From positions 51,226 through 115,225 of the forward strand of contig NZ_AOIP01000033.1 in NCBI RefSeq assembly GCF_000337535.1: a stretch of DNA of 64,000 bases, given 5' to 3'. The notes beneath the pieces are model-generated. The model saw nothing but the letters and a program-made list of their open reading frames with translations, had not been told where the DNA came from and did no database searches. Numbering within the stretch: the stretch's first letter is position 1; every line of letters begins with the position of its first letter. Below, in pieces: positions 1 through 8,133 of the stretch. Origin of the DNA: Natrialba aegyptia DSM 13077. Its GTDB lineage: Archaea; Halobacteriota; Halobacteria; Halobacteriales; Natrialbaceae. The position numbers were made by a program, and so were the translations under genes.

Positions 1-30
1 GTTTTCGATGAACTGTTGCTCGTCAGCCAT
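1..30 (-). CDS. rps3: Ribosomal protein S3 (uS3), first 10 codons only
   Basis: Only the N-terminus MADEQQFIEN is inside the window; the gene runs off the left edge. This matches the usual start of haloarchaeal uS3, and its place directly after L22 is the conserved S10-operon order. The ATG overlaps the L22 TAA stop by one base, which suggests translational coupling. uS3 is a small-subunit head protein near the mRNA entry channel. Confidence 0.85.
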   Translation of the reverse strand, partial: MADEQQFIEN

Positions 31-524
31 TAGTTGTTACCCTCCGAGTCCTCGGTTCCTGTCTCCTCGTCGACTTCTTCGACGACGATCTCGACGTCGA
101 CCTGCGGCGTATTCCACGACGAGGCACGCCCCATCGCGCGGGGCTTGCGACCGACCGATTCGCCGACCTTGTGGGCGGCGACGTGGACGATCTCCATCGA
201 CTCGCCGTCGAAACCCTGATGGTCCGCGTTCGCCGTGACGTTCTCGAGCAGGTCGAGGAACTCCCCGGAAACCTTCTCGGGGTACTTGCCGGCGTCCCAG
301 CCGTCGACGTCGGAGCGGTGACCCGCACCGGCGTTGTGGGACTTAAACGGAACCGACTGTTCTTCGTCGATTACGTCCTGGAGATACGCCTGGGCATCCG
401 CGACGGTTCGGCCCTTGATCTCGCGAGCGACCTCCTTGCTGTGCTTGTGGCTCATGTGACGCTCCCGAAGCATCGCTTTCGCGGTGGAGTCGGGATCCGC
501 GTCGACTGAGTAGTTGATTCCCAT
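30..524 (-). CDS. rpl22: Ribosomal protein L22 (uL22)
   Basis: A 164-residue protein of archaeal uL22 type. It begins MGINYSVDAD and carries the family's conserved C-terminal part with VGRKPRAMGRAS followed by a beta strand and an acidic tail typical of halophiles. uL22 binds 23S rRNA and lines the polypeptide exit tunnel. It lies between S19 (7-base gap) and S3 (1-base overlap) in the S10 operon, transcribed leftward. Length and order are as expected for the family. Confidence 0.97.
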   Translation of the reverse strand: MGINYSVDADPDSTAKAMLRERHMSHKHSKEVAREIKGRTVADAQAYLQDVIDEEQSVPFKSHNAGAGHRSDVDGWDAGKYPEKVSGEFLDLLENVTANADHQGFDGESMEIVHVAAHKVGESVGRKPRAMGRASSWNTPQVDVEIVVEEVDEETGTEDSEGNN

Positions 525-531
525 GCGTGGA

Positions 532-957
532 TCACTTCAGTGGGACGAACTTCGACGAGCGAGTCGCACCGATCCCCGCCTGTCCGTGCTCGACGGATGT
601 TCGGGTCAGTTGGAACTCGCCGAGATAGTGTCCGATCATCTCGGGCTCGACGCGAACGCGCTCGAAGGACTGTCCGTTGTAGACTTCGAAGGTCAGCCCG
701 ACGAACTCCGGCAGCACCGGCATGTCGCGCAGGTGCGTTCGGATCGGCGCGTTCGCCGTCTCCTGCTCGTCTTTCTCGCGGGCTTCCTCGAGGAGCTTCT
801 GCTTCTCGACGGAGAGTCCGCGTTCGATACTTCGCCGCTTCCGTGCGGGCAGCAGTTCGGCAACCTCGTCGAGCTCCAGATCCTGCAGCTCCTCGAGCGT
901 GTGGCCACGGTAGGTGAACTCCTCACCCTCACGGCCGGTTCGGTACTCCTGACTCAT
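532..957 (-). CDS. rps19: Ribosomal protein S19 (uS19)
   Basis: A 141-residue archaeal uS19. It has the archaeal N-terminal extension with the [14 protein letters not shown] segment, then the core [19 protein letters not shown] and the C-terminal [10 protein letters not shown], which is strongly conserved. It sits in the small-subunit head and contacts S13 and tRNA. The start overlaps the L2 stop as ATGA, and a GGTGG stretch at the end of L2 can serve as ribosome binding site. Confidence 0.97.
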   Translation of the reverse strand: MSQEYRTGREGEEFTYRGHTLEELQDLELDEVAELLPARKRRSIERGLSVEKQKLLEEAREKDEQETANAPIRTHLRDMPVLPEFVGLTFEVYNGQSFERVRVEPEMIGHYLGEFQLTRTSVEHGQAGIGATRSSKFVPLK

Positions 958-1676
958 TTGTTTCCACCTCGACCAGTGCGGCGCGAGGAAATGTCACCGA
1001 CCTTCCGTCCCGGCGGGGCATCCCGCGAGACGGACTTCGGTTTGCCGGGGTGCTGGCGACCGCCACCACCGAACGGGTGGTCGACGGCGTTCATCGCCAC
1101 ACCGCGGACACGAGGCCACTTCGTGCCCCGCGCTTTCATCTTGTGGTACTTGTTCCCTGCCTTGACCATCGGCTTTTCCGTGCGACCGCCACCGGCGACG
1201 ACGCCGATGGTGGCGCGACACTGCGGATCGAGGCGCTTGACCTCGCCGCTTGGGAGTTGGACGACCGCCGCGTTGCGGTCGTGGGTGATCAGGTCCGCGT
1301 TGGTCCCCGAGGCGCGAGCGAACTTGCCGCCGTCGCCCTGATTCGCCTCGACGTTACAGACCGGCACGCCCTCCGGAATCTCCGCGAGCGGAAGCGTGTT
1401 TCCGGGCTTGATCTCGGCCGAGACACCGACCTGCAACTCCTCGCCGACCCCGATACCCTCGGGGGCGAGGACGAGCCGCTGGTCGCCGTCTTCGAACTCG
1501 ACGGCAGCGACGGGTGCCGAACGGGCCGGGTCGTGTTCGATATCCACGACCGTCCCGCGGATCACGTCGTCGTCTTCTTCCTTCTTGTGCTCGAGCTTTG
1601 CCTTGTACCGGTGTGACGGGGCGCGGAACGTGGGCGTCCCGCGTCCACGTCGCTGTCCAAGAATTCGTCGTCCCAT
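954..1676 (-). CDS. rpl2: Ribosomal protein L2 (uL2)
   Basis: A 240-residue uL2, starting [13 protein letters not shown]. The C-terminal segment [18 protein letters not shown] holds the universally conserved histidine of the peptidyl-transferase-proximal loop. uL2 supports subunit association and peptide bond formation. The ATG lies two bases after the L23 stop and the gene ends in an ATGA overlap with S19. Confidence 0.97.
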   Translation of the reverse strand: MGRRILGQRRGRGTPTFRAPSHRYKAKLEHKKEEDDDVIRGTVVDIEHDPARSAPVAAVEFEDGDQRLVLAPEGIGVGEELQVGVSAEIKPGNTLPLAEIPEGVPVCNVEANQGDGGKFARASGTNADLITHDRNAAVVQLPSGEVKRLDPQCRATIGVVAGGGRTEKPMVKAGNKYHKMKARGTKWPRVRGVAMNAVDHPFGGGGRQHPGKPKSVSRDAPPGRKVGDISSRRTGRGGNK

Positions 1677-1678
1677 CC

Positions 1679-1933
1679 TCAGAACACCCCGATTCGCGAG
1701 GCAACTTCCTGTGCGTCGTTGTCCTCGGACAGTTTGACGGTTGCTTTCTTCTTGCCCTTCATCGTTACCTGCGTGTTGATGTCAGTGACCGAGACCTCGA
1801 AGCGCTCTTCGACCTCGTCGCGAATCTCGGGTTTGGCAGCGTCCGGGTTGACGACGAACTGGAGCTTGTTCTCGAAGTCCATGTCGTTCATCGCCTTCTC
1901 CGTCACGAGCGGGTGCTCGATAACCGAGCTCAT
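1679..1933 (-). CDS. rpl23: Ribosomal protein L23 (uL23)
   Basis: An 84-residue uL23 beginning MSSVIEHPLVTEKA, which is the conserved family start. The frame stays open 12 codons further upstream, but that part is inside L4. The chosen ATG overlaps the L4 stop as ATGA and is preceded by a GGAGGTG ribosome binding site inside the last L4 codons. uL23 sits at the tunnel exit and is the docking site for SRP. Confidence 0.96.
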   Translation of the reverse strand: MSSVIEHPLVTEKAMNDMDFENKLQFVVNPDAAKPEIRDEVEERFEVSVTDINTQVTMKGKKKATVKLSEDNDAQEVASRIGVF

Positions 1934-2682
1934 CGGTCTGCCACCTCCTCGAGTGCACTTTCGGTCCAAACGGTCAGTCGACCCGGCTGTGCGCCGGGTG
2001 CGAGATCTTCCGCGTTGACCTCCGCAGCCGTCGCGACATCGGCACCGGCGAGGTTTCGAGCCGCTCGCGACGGCCCCGTCTCGCTCGACGTAACGAAGAG
2101 GATCGACGTCGGCGTTTTGTACTTGCGCCCACGGGTCTTCCCGCGACCCGATCGAACGTTTCGACCCTCGTCCGCACGCTGGATGTCCTCGGCGAGGCCC
2201 GCTGCCTCGAGGAACTCGACGACTTCCTTCGTCTTCTGGAGGTCTTCGAACTCGTCGGTGACGACGACCGGAATCTCGGCGTCGTCATCGAACGCGTGCC
2301 CGCGCTCGGCGACGAGTTCAGCGTCGGTCGTCGCAGCGATGGCGCTGCGGACGGCCAGTTTCTTTGCTTTCGTGTTGATCGATTCGGACTGGTCCTTCTC
2401 GGCTTTCGGCGGGTGGGCCTTGCGTCCCTTGACAGTCTGGGGAACGCGGCGACCGCGTCCGTCCTGTTTGGGGACGTGGGCCATCCCGCGGCCGCTACCG
2501 AACGATTCGGCCGGCGTCCGCATGCCGGCGAACTCGTCGGCACCGTAGTCCTGTTTGCGGTTTGCCTGGGCGACGTTGACGGCGCGGGCGATCAGGTCCG
2601 GGCGGTACTGCGTCTCGAAGACCGCCGGGAGGTCGACCGATCCCGCGTCGGAGCCGTCCAGGTTGCGTACTGTTGCGTCCAT
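1930..2682 (-). CDS. rpl4: Ribosomal protein L4 (uL4, archaeal L1e type)
   Basis: A 250-residue uL4 of archaeal/eukaryotic L1e type. It starts MDATVRNLDG, has the R-x-G-R-G-M/K-rich loop around VPKQDGRGRRVPQTVKGRK that threads into rRNA near the exit tunnel, and the C-terminal TSILFVTSSETG strand. It starts three bases after the L3 stop and overlaps L23, as in other archaeal S10 operons. Confidence 0.97.
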   Translation of the reverse strand: MDATVRNLDGSDAGSVDLPAVFETQYRPDLIARAVNVAQANRKQDYGADEFAGMRTPAESFGSGRGMAHVPKQDGRGRRVPQTVKGRKAHPPKAEKDQSESINTKAKKLAVRSAIAATTDAELVAERGHAFDDDAEIPVVVTDEFEDLQKTKEVVEFLEAAGLAEDIQRADEGRNVRSGRGKTRGRKYKTPTSILFVTSSETGPSRAARNLAGADVATAAEVNAEDLAPGAQPGRLTVWTESALEEVADR

Positions 2683-2685
2683 GTG

Positions 2686-3708
2686 TTATCCCTGGTTAGA
2701 TGCGGTGGAGACGTAGCGCACCTCTGGGTCGAGGCGCGGCTGGTCTCCGGGTCGGATCGCCGGGCGGAAGCGCACGAGGCGCTTTTCCGGTCCGGGGAGC
2801 GAGCCCTTGATCAGCACGTGCGGTCCGTCGACTTCACCGTAGTTGATGAAGCCGCCGTCGACCGTCGCGTCTGCGCCGTCGCCGATGTCGACGAGGCGCT
2901 TGTTCAGTTCCGTCCGCTGGTGGTAGCCGGTCTGTCCCTGCTGTGGGACCGTCGACCGGACGCGGGACGGATTCCAGGGACCGAGGTTCCCGATGCGGCG
3001 GCGCCAGCCCTGCCGGGCGTGCTTGCCCTTGCGTTTCTGGACGCCCCACCGCTTGACGGGACCCTGTGTCCCCTTTCCTTTCGTGACGCCGCTTGCGTCG
3101 ACGTACTCGCCGGCGCGGAACACGTCGTTCATGACGTGTTCGCCGCCGCCGTCCTCGAGCAGTTCGAGGGCGTAGTCGACGCGGTCCTCGACGGAACCGC
3201 CGCCGACGCGCGTCTCCATCACGTCCGGTTTCTTCTTCGGCATCGAGGGAATGTCCCCCGGAACCGTGTGCGTGATGACGCGAACGTCGTCGACGCGTCC
3301 TTCCTCGAGGAAGCCGCGGAGTTCATCCGCGGCAGCGTCAGTGTCGTAGTCGTCACCGGGAAGGTCCAGCACGCGATCGAGTTCGGGAACGAACTCGTCG
3401 GTCCAGACCTCGGTGAGCGGCTTCTTTCCGTACGGCGTGTCTTCGTACGCACGCAGAGCAACGGCGCGCATTGGCGGCGTCTCCACGATCGTGACGGGAA
3501 CGGTCTCTTCCATTCCCTCGGTCGGCGAGTTCGCTTTGTCGTCGACCATTACGACGTGGGTCATGCCGGCCTTGTAGCCCGCGAAGCCCTGGAGCGTTGG
3601 CTGTCCGTCGTCGTCCGGCCACGAATTAAAGCGTGGGACCTCGCTGGTCGCCCGCTTTCGTGGGCCGAACCCGAGTGAGCCTTTGCGTGGTGCGTTTGAT
3701 TGTGGCAT
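2686..3708 (-). CDS. rpl3: Ribosomal protein L3 (uL3)
   Basis: A 340-residue uL3 starting MPQSNAPRKGSLGFGPRKR, the standard archaeal N-terminus. An upstream in-frame ATG (22 codons earlier) lies inside the preceding methyltransferase gene and is not favoured. The core GVTKGKGTQGPVKRWGVQ and the tryptophan-finger region WRRRIGNLGPW are present. uL3 organises the peptidyl transferase centre. It follows the SPOUT methyltransferase by four bases, so the two are co-transcribed. Confidence 0.97.
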   Translation of the reverse strand: MPQSNAPRKGSLGFGPRKRATSEVPRFNSWPDDDGQPTLQGFAGYKAGMTHVVMVDDKANSPTEGMEETVPVTIVETPPMRAVALRAYEDTPYGKKPLTEVWTDEFVPELDRVLDLPGDDYDTDAAADELRGFLEEGRVDDVRVITHTVPGDIPSMPKKKPDVMETRVGGGSVEDRVDYALELLEDGGGEHVMNDVFRAGEYVDASGVTKGKGTQGPVKRWGVQKRKGKHARQGWRRRIGNLGPWNPSRVRSTVPQQGQTGYHQRTELNKRLVDIGDGADATVDGGFINYGEVDGPHVLIKGSLPGPEKRLVRFRPAIRPGDQPRLDPEVRYVSTASNQG

Positions 3709-3712
3709 TCTA

Positions 3713-4612
3713 TCACTCTCTGAGTGAGAGGGGAGCGAGCGTCGCGAACAGAGCCTCCTCCGTTCGCACGACATCGCTTCCCTGGTACGGAACCGTGTTC
3801 AGCCAGAGGTCGAACCCTCGTCCTGGATCGACATCGCCAGATGTGGGTTCGACTCCGTCAGCGTCGTCTGACCGCGGCGGCCAGGACGACAACGTGTCGA
3901 CGGCGTCCTCGGATTCGAACTCGAGGATGTCCGGCAGCCCTCTCTCGGGCGCGCCGAAGGCGACGGTCATCCCGTCGCGCTCGACGCGTCCGGCCAGCGT
4001 TCCGAGCCGCCCGACGGTAAGTTCGGTACCGTATCGGGAGGCGGCGATTCGAACGCCGGCGTCCTCACGGCTGAGTGCTGCCTGTAGGTCCGTCCGCTCG
4101 ACGGAGAGCCCCGGAAGGGGGTCGTCGACGAGCTTTGCCCGGACCGGTCGTCGCGAAGAGATCCTGATAGTCACGCGCTCGCCCTCGTCGACCGCCATTT
4201 TCGGCGGCACGTTGAGGGAGATCGGGTGTTGCAAGCCGCAATTGACCCGCACGCGTTGATCAGGTCCGACCTCGGTCACGATCCCTTGTCTTAACGACCC
4301 CGAACCGGTAGATTCGGAGCCGGTCTGTGACATGGCGCGGAGCGGCGGCAAGACGCCCGCATACTCCAGTTCGTTGCGCATCCCCCAGACCTCGTTGCGG
4401 AGGTATGGTGGTGTTGCGGCGTATCGCAAGACGGTGCTTACGAACCCGCCGTCGAATCGCCCCGTTTCGCCATCCCGGTCGGGATAGACGACGAGGCGGT
4501 CAGCACGGAAGACCGTCGCCGCGCGGGCGACGTATCCGAGTTTGCGAGTGGCCTCGCGTTTGTCCTCGGCCTCCCGAGTGAGCGACGACGGCACGAGTAC
4601 GCTGACGGTCAT
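3713..4612 (-). CDS. SPOUT-type RNA methyltransferase (COG2106 / DUF171 family)
   Basis: A 299-residue protein beginning MTVSVLVPSSLTREAEDKRE, with a TVFRADRLVVYPD segment and an inserted OB-fold-like part (RQGIVTEVGPDQRVRVNCG). It ends in a knotted-fold C-terminus with LWLNTVPYQGSDVVRTEEAL. This architecture is that of the archaeal COG2106 proteins related to human SPOUT1/C9orf114, thought to modify rRNA or other RNA with S-adenosylmethionine. It is the first gene of the ribosomal protein operon, a position conserved in haloarchaea, which supports a ribosome-related role. The exact RNA target cannot be read from the sequence. Confidence 0.85.
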   Translation of the reverse strand: MTVSVLVPSSLTREAEDKREATRKLGYVARAATVFRADRLVVYPDRDGETGRFDGGFVSTVLRYAATPPYLRNEVWGMRNELEYAGVLPPLRAMSQTGSESTGSGSLRQGIVTEVGPDQRVRVNCGLQHPISLNVPPKMAVDEGERVTIRISSRRPVRAKLVDDPLPGLSVERTDLQAALSREDAGVRIAASRYGTELTVGRLGTLAGRVERDGMTVAFGAPERGLPDILEFESEDAVDTLSSWPPRSDDADGVEPTSGDVDPGRGFDLWLNTVPYQGSDVVRTEEALFATLAPLSLRE

Positions 4613-4667
4613 GCCGTGACGCTTCGGCGCCGCGTCACTAGACTGTAGCGATGTGTTGCGGACAAGG

Positions 4668-4677
4668 TCTTAAAAGA
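4668..4677 (-). promoter_or_regulatory. Putative TATA box for the ribosomal protein operon
   Basis: On the minus strand this reads TCTTTTAAGA, an AT-rich archaeal TATA element. Transcription would start near 4646, giving a leader of about 35 bases before the SPOUT gene. The remainder of 4613-4913 shows no convincing gene. Confidence 0.5.
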
Positions 4678-4874
4678 ATAGCGGATTCGATCCTGGCTGT
4701 GAACGCCTCACACCCAGTAATTCGTGCCGAACGGGCACACAGTCGTTTGGAGTGATCCGTTCGTCCGTCAGCGGCCGAACGAAGCAAGTATTGCTGCATC
4801 GAATGCGGTGTACAAGAGCACGGACACAGATTCCGACATGGGCAGACATAGCGAAGACAAAACGATTCGCAACC

Positions 4875-4883
4875 CTTATACAT
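4875..4883 (+). promoter_or_regulatory. TATA box of tRNA-Gly
   Basis: CTTATACAT lies about 35 bases before the first base of the tRNA. That spacing fits an archaeal promoter with a few bases of 5' leader to be trimmed by RNase P. Confidence 0.55.
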
Positions 4884-4913
4884 CCCTCCGACAGTAGGTG
4901 TAAGTGCAGCAGG

Positions 4914-4984
4914 GCGCTGGTAGTGTAGTGGTATCACGTGACCTTGCCATGGTCACAACCTGGGTTCAAATCCCAGCCAGCGCA
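4914..4984 (+). tRNA. tRNA-Gly (anticodon GCC)
   Basis: A complete 71-base cloverleaf. The acceptor stem GCGCTGG pairs with CCAGCGC, followed by discriminator A. The anticodon stem TGACC/GGTCA encloses the loop TTGCCAT with anticodon GCC. The T arm CTGGG-TTCAAAT-CCCAG pairs fully. CCA is not encoded and no intron is seen. The 3' half is repeated about 115 bases downstream (see the repeat entry). Confidence 0.97.
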
Positions 4985-5382
4985 CTTTTGTCGCGAACAA
5001 ATTCGTGAGCGACTGAAATCGTATCTGGATTTGAATCAGACCAGTCGCGCACAGCGAAGCGAGCACGTCTGGGCGTGGTTCAAATCCCAGCCAGCGCACT
5101 CCTATCACGACCGAACTCGTGAACGACGGGATCGGATCTGTACTGCTATGGTGATCACTGTTGATATGCACCGCGTAGCGCATACTCACCGCCCGTACCA
5201 GTAGTATAGAGCGTGAGTACGCGCCGAATTCGGGGTAACTCGTCGCTTGTTGGTCCGCCGAGTTCACGGACGGACAACTGGTTAGTGCGGGAGTTCATCA
5301 CAAGCGACAACAGATACCACGACCGAGTGAGTTTTATGCTGGAACGGGATATGGAGGTGTAGACGACCGCATCACGTCTCCT
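4985..5382 (+). repeat. Partial copy of tRNA-Gly 3' half and its flank (att-like repeat); otherwise non-coding
   Basis: Bases 5077-5099 repeat exactly the tRNA 3' half from 4963 (GGTTCAAATCCCAGCCAGCG and the next three bases). The similarity continues, imperfectly, into the 3' flank: about 45 bases after 4984 resemble about 45 bases after 5099, including CGTGAGCGAC versus CGTGAACGAC. No acceptor 5' strand or anticodon arm is present in the copy, so it is not a functional tRNA. It may be a tandem-duplication relic or an attachment-site scar. The rest of this gap has no gene; a TATA-like GTTTTATG near 5333 may serve the next gene. Confidence 0.75.
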
Positions 5383-5760
5383 ATGCAAACGGACTGTTCA
5401 CCCGCAGATGACGCGGCTGACCGCCAGTACGACCAATCGAACGACCGCTACGTTTTCCACCACGATACCGAGAGCAGCGCGCTGGTGACGACGACGATCG
5501 TCCACGCGCTGGCATCGGTCACGGATATCGACGTTTCTCAGGGCGAGTTCTCCCTGTACGATAGCGTCGATCCGGACGCCCTCAATCGGCTGTTCCGATC
5601 GACGGCAGACGGTTCCGAACGCAGCGGTGGCCACGTCGCCTTCACGGCGCTAGAACATACTGTCTACGTGTACGCGAACGGGGACGTGATCATCTATCCG
5701 CCGGCAGAATCAGGACCCGGTGTGGACCGGCCCCACCTCCCTCACGCCCAGCAACAGTAG
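5383..5760 (+). CDS. HalOD1 output-domain protein
   Basis: A 125-residue protein whose central part (HHDTESSALVTTTIVHALAS, then QGEFSLYDSVDPDALNRLF and FTALEHTVYVYANGDVIIYP) has the pattern of the halobacterial output domain HalOD1, often a stand-alone protein or fused to response regulators and bacterio-opsin activator-type regulators. The molecular role of HalOD1 is not established; a signalling output is assumed. No membrane segment is present. It stands alone, with its own TATA-like element upstream. Confidence 0.8.
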   Translation: MQTDCSPADDAADRQYDQSNDRYVFHHDTESSALVTTTIVHALASVTDIDVSQGEFSLYDSVDPDALNRLFRSTADGSERSGGHVAFTALEHTVYVYANGDVIIYPPAESGPGVDRPHLPHAQQQ

Positions 5761-5844
5761 GCGTCGGCGGGCTGTCGCGTAACCGACGCCGGGCTGAAAG
5801 TCGAAGGGGACGGGTTTACCACCGATGAAGTCCTCGAACCCGGT

Positions 5845-6156
5845 ATGACGGTGATTGCACTCTTGAGTGTCGCCCCCGTAATCGAGGGAAGTATGGCAAG
5901 CGAAGTCGCAGCGGCCGTCGACGAACTCGAGAACTACGACGTCAAGTACGAAACGAATCCGATGGGCACCGTGATCGAGGCCGAAAGCACGGACGAACTG
6001 TTCGCGGCCGCACAGGCCGCCCACGACGCGGTCGACGGCGATCGAGTCAGTACGGTTCTCAAGATCGATGATAAGCGCACGCGCGAGACGAGCGCAGCGA
6101 CGAAAGTCGAGTCAGTTGCGGACGAACTCGGCCGAGAGCCGACGAGCCAGCGCTGA
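5845..6156 (+). CDS. MTH1187-type thiamine-binding protein (UPF0045/DUF77)
   Basis: A 103-residue protein starting MTVIALLSVAPVIEGSMASE with the family features YDVKYETNPMGTVIEA and RVSTVLKIDDKR. Members of this family have a ferredoxin-like fold and some bind thiamine or its precursors. The biological role in haloarchaea is unknown. It may share a transcript with the copper-chaperone-like gene 70 bases downstream. Confidence 0.85.
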   Translation: MTVIALLSVAPVIEGSMASEVAAAVDELENYDVKYETNPMGTVIEAESTDELFAAAQAAHDAVDGDRVSTVLKIDDKRTRETSAATKVESVADELGREPTSQR

Positions 6157-6226
6157 CCGCTACCGGCCGAGGCGATCGCCGACCGCTGAGCGGAACACTG
6201 AACCGCTCGACGCAACTACACCGCCC

Positions 6227-6442
6227 ATGGCGCAGACCCAGACCACACTCGAGGTGACCGGCATGTCCTGTAACGGCTGTGAAGCGACCGTCATCGAGGC
6301 CGTCGAGGCGCTCGACGGCGTCGCCTCCGCGACGGCGAATCACGAAGCCGACGAAGTCCGCGTCGAACACGACGGTGCAACCGTCGACGAGGCGGCGCTC
6401 GCCGAGACGATCGAAAACGCCGGCTACGAGCCGGCGGCCTAA
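6227..6442 (+). CDS. Heavy-metal-associated (HMA) domain protein, CopZ-like
   Basis: A 71-residue single HMA domain: a beta strand, then the metal site GMSCNGCE (CxxC), and the alternating alpha/beta pattern ending ENAGYEPAA. Such proteins carry Cu(I) to P-type ATPases or buffer it in the cytoplasm. A longer in-frame reading upstream overlaps the previous gene and is rejected; the chosen ATG gives the normal family length. No ATPase or regulator is beside it. Confidence 0.93.
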   Translation: MAQTQTTLEVTGMSCNGCEATVIEAVEALDGVASATANHEADEVRVEHDGATVDEAALAETIENAGYEPAA

Positions 6443-6526
6443 CCGCTAGCAGCGACCCGCGCCGAACGCTACGTTCGGCGTGCTCGACCCCTGTGTCAGA
6501 CGCAGGTCAGACTGAATCTGGCAAAC

Positions 6527-6534
6527 TGTTTTAC
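6527..6534 (+). promoter_or_regulatory. TATA box of mch
   Basis: TGTTTTAC is centred about 26 bases before the mch ATG. That places the transcription start at the start codon, giving a leaderless mRNA. Confidence 0.5.
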
Positions 6535-6556
6535 GGCGGAGCCTGAAGCGTAGCCT

Positions 6557-7489
6557 ATGGAAAGTCTCAATCGCATGGCGATCGAGCTCGTCGACGAGGC
6601 CCTCGACTACGCCGAGGAGTTGAACGTCGGCGGCTACGACCTCGAAAACGAGGCGACCGTCCTCGACTTCGGCGTCGAGTTCGACGGCGGCATCGAAGCT
6701 GGACTGTTGCTGACCGAAATCCAAACCGCCGGGCTCGCGACGCCGAGCTACGAACTCGGCGATCTCGACGGGGCATCGCTTCCCTACGTCGAACTCTCGA
6801 CCGACCAGCCCGCACTCTCTTTGCTTTGCTCCCAGAAAGCCGGCTGGGAACTCGTCACCGAGGACTTCGAGGGACTCGGAAGCGGTCCCGCCAGGGCGCT
6901 CGTCGCCGAGGAAGAAGAGTTCAGGCGCGTCGGGTACACGGACGCGTTCGATCTGACGGCGCTGGCCGTCGAGACGGAGGCCATCCCGACCGAGAGCGCG
7001 GCCGCACAGGTTGCCGACCTCGCGGAGGTCGAGCCGAGTAGCGTCTTCCTGCTGGCTTACCGGACGGCGAGTCTCGCCGGAAGCATTACGAACGCCGCGC
7101 GAGCGGCGGAACTCGCGACGTTCCGCCTCGCCGAACTGGGCTACGACCTGCGCGATATCGTCTCGGCGACGGGCCGGGCACCGGTCGCGCCGGTCGCCGC
7201 AGACGAACAGACGGCGATCGCGCGGACGAACGATGCGATCGCCTACGGCGGCACGGCTCACCTCACGGTTCGCGAGGACGCGGACATCTTCGACGCGGTA
7301 CCGTCGGTGGCCGCCGAGGACCACGGCCGCCCGTTCGGCGACATCTTCGACGAACTCGACTGGGACTTCGAGGAGGTTCCGTCGGATCTGTTCGCGCCCG
7401 CGTCGGTCACGATCGACGTGCTCGGCGGGCCGACGTACGTCCACGGCGAGACGGACGAGGAGCTAGTCGCACGGTCGTTCGACCTGTAA
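6557..7489 (+). CDS. mch: Methenyltetrahydromethanopterin cyclohydrolase-type enzyme
   Basis: A 310-residue protein of the Mch family, beginning MESLNRMAIELVDEALDYAE, with ATVLDFGVEFDGGIEAG and the C-terminal TNDAIAYGGTAHLTV. In methanogens Mch hydrates methenyl-H4MPT. Haloarchaea lack methanogenesis, and the homologue is presumed to act in C1 folate-type metabolism. Length and motifs are normal for the family. It is monocistronic or followed by the unknown gene 40 bases downstream. Confidence 0.92.
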   Translation: MESLNRMAIELVDEALDYAEELNVGGYDLENEATVLDFGVEFDGGIEAGLLLTEIQTAGLATPSYELGDLDGASLPYVELSTDQPALSLLCSQKAGWELVTEDFEGLGSGPARALVAEEEEFRRVGYTDAFDLTALAVETEAIPTESAAAQVADLAEVEPSSVFLLAYRTASLAGSITNAARAAELATFRLAELGYDLRDIVSATGRAPVAPVAADEQTAIARTNDAIAYGGTAHLTVREDADIFDAVPSVAAEDHGRPFGDIFDELDWDFEEVPSDLFAPASVTIDVLGGPTYVHGETDEELVARSFDL

Positions 7490-7528
7490 CGACACCCGTA
7501 ACTGCACCCCGTAATCGCCACACAGTAC

Positions 7529-8083
7529 ATGTCCCTTACCTTCAAGCCGGTTCCGGAGCCACCCGCCGATTTTGACACCCTCGCCGCCGTTCGGAACGCG
7601 GTTCCGGCGACGAAGGCCGCCGCCGCGGAGACCGCCGACTGCTGCGTCCGAGTTCTCGAGCGAACCGGGAGGGGCGCGGACGGAACCGAACTGATCCGGG
7701 ACCGTGACGACGCCGCAACCTGGCTGACCTTCCTCCGCGCACTCGAACTCGCGACCGACGGCGAGGATGGCTATCGGCGGACGGATCGTGAACTCGAGCG
7801 GGAAGCGGTACGGACTGCATTTCGCAAGCGAGTCTACGGCGTGGGGTCGATACTCGAGGCGCTGGACGCCGCTGCAGAACCGCTTTCTGCTACAGCCGTC
7901 GCCGACCGAGTGCAGTCTCAGCATCAGCCCCAGTCCCGGTCCCAGTCCCAGTCGTCGTCCCGACGGCGAGTGCAACCGGACCGAGTCGAGCGGGTACTCG
8001 AGTGGGCCGTCCTGCTCGGACTCGCCGAGCGCCATGAGCGGGAGAACGAGATCAGGTATCGAGCAATCGCTACGTCATCGTAG
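7529..8083 (+). CDS. Haloarchaeal protein of unknown function with a Gln/Ser-rich insert
   Basis: A 184-residue soluble protein I do not recognise. The N-terminal 110 residues are helical and acidic (TWLTFLRALELATDGEDGYR). Residues about 131-148 are a low-complexity Gln/Ser/Arg stretch (QPQSRSQSQSSSRRR) encoded by an imperfect CAGTCC hexamer repeat near 7917-7963. The C-terminal 35 residues (RVERVLEWAVLLGLAERHE) look like the end of a winged helix. It follows mch by 40 bases. The repeat probably arose by slippage. Confidence 0.75.
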   Translation: MSLTFKPVPEPPADFDTLAAVRNAVPATKAAAAETADCCVRVLERTGRGADGTELIRDRDDAATWLTFLRALELATDGEDGYRRTDRELEREAVRTAFRKRVYGVGSILEALDAAAEPLSATAVADRVQSQHQPQSRSQSQSSSRRRVQPDRVERVLEWAVLLGLAERHERENEIRYRAIATSS

Positions 8084-8102
8084 TCCGTAACCGAAACGGT
8101 CG

Positions 8103-8109
8103 TTTTATT
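8103..8109 (+). promoter_or_regulatory. TATA box of the HAD hydrolase gene
   Basis: TTTTATT is about 26 bases ahead of the GTG start, which would make a leaderless transcript and supports that start codon. Confidence 0.5.
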
Positions 8110-8133
8110 GGCTCGTGCTCCCGTTTTGCGGCC

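Noticed and set aside
2296..3678. 460-residue plus-strand open frame
   Set aside because: Antisense to the L4 and L3 ribosomal protein genes.
5077..5099. Second tRNA-Gly gene
   Set aside because: Only the T arm and acceptor 3' strand are present; no 5' half can pair with it.
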